From assembly GCA_964619055.1 (NCBI GenBank), contig CAZUDB010000007.1, positions 27,960 through 91,959 of the forward strand: a DNA stretch of 64,000 nt, read 5' to 3'. This DNA comes from CAYVUM01 sp964619055. GTDB lineage: Bacteria > Pseudomonadota > Alphaproteobacteria > Rhodospirillales > Defluviicoccaceae. The first letter of the stretch is position 1. Each line of letters begins with the position of its first letter. Below the pieces are notes generated by a model. That model did no database searches, was not told where the DNA came from, and saw nothing but the letters and a program-made list of their open reading frames with translations. The position numbers and the translations under genes were made by a program. This document shows positions 62,156 to 64,000 of this stretch, piece after piece.

Positions 62156-62752
62156 TCACGCCTCCGGCGGGGCAACGGGAGGGTGAGATGTCGCCCCCGG
62201 TCCCAGGGCTCGAGCCATGAACAACACGTCAATCCACCGGCCGAACTTGAGCCCCACGGACGGCAATACACCGGCACGCTCAAAGCCCAACCGCGCGTGA
62301 ACGGCGATCGAGGCATGATTGGCCGAGTCGCCGATCATGGCAACCATCTGACGAAATCCCTGAGCTTGGCAGCGGATGATCAAGTCCGCGAGTAGCCGGC
62401 GGCCCAATCCCCGGCCAGCTGCATCCGGGTGGACATAGATCGAATCCTCAACAGTGTAGCGATAGCCGGAGCGCGGGCGAAACACCGATGCATAGGCAAA
62501 GCCGCGCACCCTACCTTGATCGCTGGCGACAAGGTAGGGAAAACCACCCTGAACGATGGCGTCGTAGCGACGGGCCATCGTATTCAAATCCGGCGGCGTT
62601 TCTTCAAATGTGCCCGTCCCAGTCAAAACGTGAATGGCATAGATGGCCTGAATCGCCGCCACGTCCTCGGGCGTGGCAAGGCGCACGGCCAATTGCCCCA
62701 TCCCAAGGGCCGATAACTCCGCCGATTGGGGCGCTTCGGTAACGTTGCTCAC
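62156..62752 (-). CDS. GNAT family N-acetyltransferase, phosphinothricin-acetyltransferase-like
   Basis: A 198-residue acetyltransferase. The start is GTG at 62750-62752, eight bases after GGAGG; the open frame to 63040 crosses the upstream gene. It follows the pat/bar-like pattern: VRLATPEDVAAIQAIYAIHVLTGTGTFEE at the start, ASVFRPRSGYRYTVEDSIYVHPDAAGRGLGRRLLADL with the acetyl-CoA-binding R-G-x-G, and GDSANHASIAVHARLGFERAGVL. Substrates of such enzymes include methionine sulfoximine and related amino acid analogues. It follows the N-formylglutamate amidohydrolase gene by 14 bases on the same strand. Confidence 0.9.
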   Translation of the reverse strand: MSNVTEAPQSAELSALGMGQLAVRLATPEDVAAIQAIYAIHVLTGTGTFEETPPDLNTMARRYDAIVQGGFPYLVASDQGRVRGFAYASVFRPRSGYRYTVEDSIYVHPDAAGRGLGRRLLADLIIRCQAQGFRQMVAMIGDSANHASIAVHARLGFERAGVLPSVGLKFGRWIDVLFMARALGPGATSHPPVAPPEA

Positions 62753-62766
62753 GGCGACACCTCCAC

Positions 62767-63675
62767 TCAGGACGTGAGCGACCGGACGTCGAGCGCCGTC
62801 AAAGCCGCGATCACATGCCGCAATCGGTCCTGGATGTCGGTGAAGGTTTTGATGGCTTGTACGTTGTCTTCGTCCATGTAGAGCGCCCGATTGATTTCGA
62901 TCTGAAGTGCATGGACGCCGTTGCGGGGGTCGCCATAGTGTCCAGTGGTGTAACCGCCTGCATAAGGAACGTTGCGCCGAACCGAAAGGCCGTTGCTTTC
63001 CAGCACGTCGGCGGCGGCGGTCGTCAGCGCGCTCGCGCAAGAGCTGCCGAAGCGATCGCCGAGCACGCTGTCGACGCGTCGCAACCCCATGTCGCTGTCC
63101 ATGGGCCCGCCGATCGACGGCATAGAGTGGCAGTCGATCAGGATGCAGGTGCCGAACCGCGCAACAGTGCTGTCGATTAGTCGACGCAGGCTTGCATGAT
63201 AGGGCATGTAGTGACGCTCGATGCGGTCCTTAGCCTCGTCGAATCGAAGCCGGCGGCGATAGATTTCGGCGCCATTGGTAACCACACGAGCGATGGTGCC
63301 GAGACCCGCGACAACCCGCGGTGTGTCGACCCGGCAATAGCCAGGCAGCGGGCCGTCGAACATGGCCGGGTCCAACTCGAAGGGCTCCCGGTTGGGATCC
63401 ACAAAGGCCCGCGGAAAGTGCGCGCGGAGTAGCGGCGCCCCATAATCCGCCGCCGCAAAAAACAACTCGTCGATGAAGGCATCCTCCGAGCGACGGAGCG
63501 CAGTGGCATCGAGCCGAGAGGAGGCCAGAAACGAGGGCGGATAATCGGCGCCGCTGTGTGGCGAGGCGAACACGAACGGCACCGTTTGAGGTTCCGGCAT
63601 CACCACGGAGTGGCTCTGCGCGGTCCGTCCTAACGGTTGGCGGGAGGCGATGTGGAGGGTTTCGTCCGGTGGCAA
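62767..63675 (-). CDS. N-formylglutamate amidohydrolase family protein
   Basis: A 302-residue zinc hydrolase of the HutG/FGase family. Key segments: FASPHSGADYP near residue 36, LRAHFPRAFVDPNREPFELDP near residue 83, CILIDCHSMPSIGG near residue 176 with the metal His, and ALQIEINRALYMDE near residue 257. The enzyme hydrolyses N-formylglutamate, the last step of one histidine-degradation route; no other hut gene is here. The start used is TTG at 63673-63675 after GGAGA; an ATG at 63598-63600, closer to the conserved domain, is the alternative. Cotranscribed with the GNAT gene. Confidence 0.9.
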   Translation of the reverse strand: MPPDETLHIASRQPLGRTAQSHSVVMPEPQTVPFVFASPHSGADYPPSFLASSRLDATALRRSEDAFIDELFFAAADYGAPLLRAHFPRAFVDPNREPFELDPAMFDGPLPGYCRVDTPRVVAGLGTIARVVTNGAEIYRRRLRFDEAKDRIERHYMPYHASLRRLIDSTVARFGTCILIDCHSMPSIGGPMDSDMGLRRVDSVLGDRFGSSCASALTTAAADVLESNGLSVRRNVPYAGGYTTGHYGDPRNGVHALQIEINRALYMDEDNVQAIKTFTDIQDRLRHVIAALTALDVRSLTS

Positions 63676-63917
63676 GACTGAGTCTCCGCGTCCGTCTCAA
63701 GTCACCATGGCGCGACAAGAGCCGTCGCCTTGCGCTACATCGTTTAAACAGTGTTCGTTACAGCGTGCCGAAGCCTCTTGGCAATGTCGCAATGGACTTG
63801 ATCACGCAACTCATCAAATGGCGGTGGCGCAAGCCGCTTGCCAACCTCTGTCGATGGCACTAGAAGGATCGCTCGCTTCCGGGCGCCTAGCCGTCGCGTG
63901 GCGGAGGCAGCTTGGAC

Positions 63918-63992
<75 letters not shown>

Positions 63993-64000
63993 TTGTTCTT

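Overview
The window is about 64 kb of a GC-rich alphaproteobacterial chromosome, most likely from the Rhodospirillales in the broad sense. That placement rests on the cycM-kdsB-pheA order, the YejABEF operon, a SAM-II riboswitch ahead of metZ, a TAXI-type solute receptor, an AbcR/alpha-r15-like small RNA and dgcN-dgcA. Density is high, ATGA/GTGA overlaps are frequent, and I saw no prophage, insertion sequence or CRISPR array. Most of the window is ordinary chromosome.

Region by region. 1-2.5 kb: the 5' part of pheA (cut by the window edge), kdsB, and divergently a membrane-anchored cytochrome c. 2.6-9.3 kb: hisN followed by a complete yejABEF oligopeptide importer, meeting uppP tail to tail with overlapping ends. 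10.5-17.9 kb: gltBD with three small trailing genes. 18.2-24 kb: a predicted membrane ATPase with Sel1-like C-terminus, an orphan TAXI receptor, a low-GC patch with one unexplained small gene, and tldD. 24.1-27.6 kb: SAM-II riboswitch plus terminator ahead of metZ, a UDG-family gene overlapping an ABC-2 permease, and recX. 27.7-32 kb: a trehalose module (HAD mutase, otsB, GH65). 32-36.4 kb: two TPR proteins, an OsmC protein and pyrE.

36.4-45.8 kb is the most unusual part. An EnvZ/OmpR-type two-component system is divergent from a four-EF-hand periplasmic protein. Next comes an eight-loop EF-hand protein whose gene overlaps that of a peptide-binding receptor. After an AT-rich promoter region and two cell-wall-type genes (peptidoglycan-binding/TIGR02594-like and SH3), the two matching permeases follow without an ATPase. 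This looks like a calcium-linked envelope and peptide-uptake locus, with GTAAC-N5-GTTAC repeats in the divergent promoter as candidate regulator sites.

45.8-64 kb: a periplasmic PHB-depolymerase-like esterase, an AT-rich sulfotransferase, a DUF3179 protein, a LysE exporter, a NodB-type deacetylase, DUF389, a small charged protein, a SleB-like wall hydrolase, dgcN-dgcA, a PEP-CTERM-like phosphoesterase with altered metal ligands, a methyltransferase, and an acyl-CoA dehydrogenase/YdcF/CoA-transferase operon. The dehydrogenase has an unusual start and lacks the usual catalytic Glu. The window closes with a terminator-ended small RNA, a GNAT enzyme, an N-formylglutamate amidohydrolase and tRNA-Val(GAC). 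All assignments come from reading motifs by eye; no database search was run.
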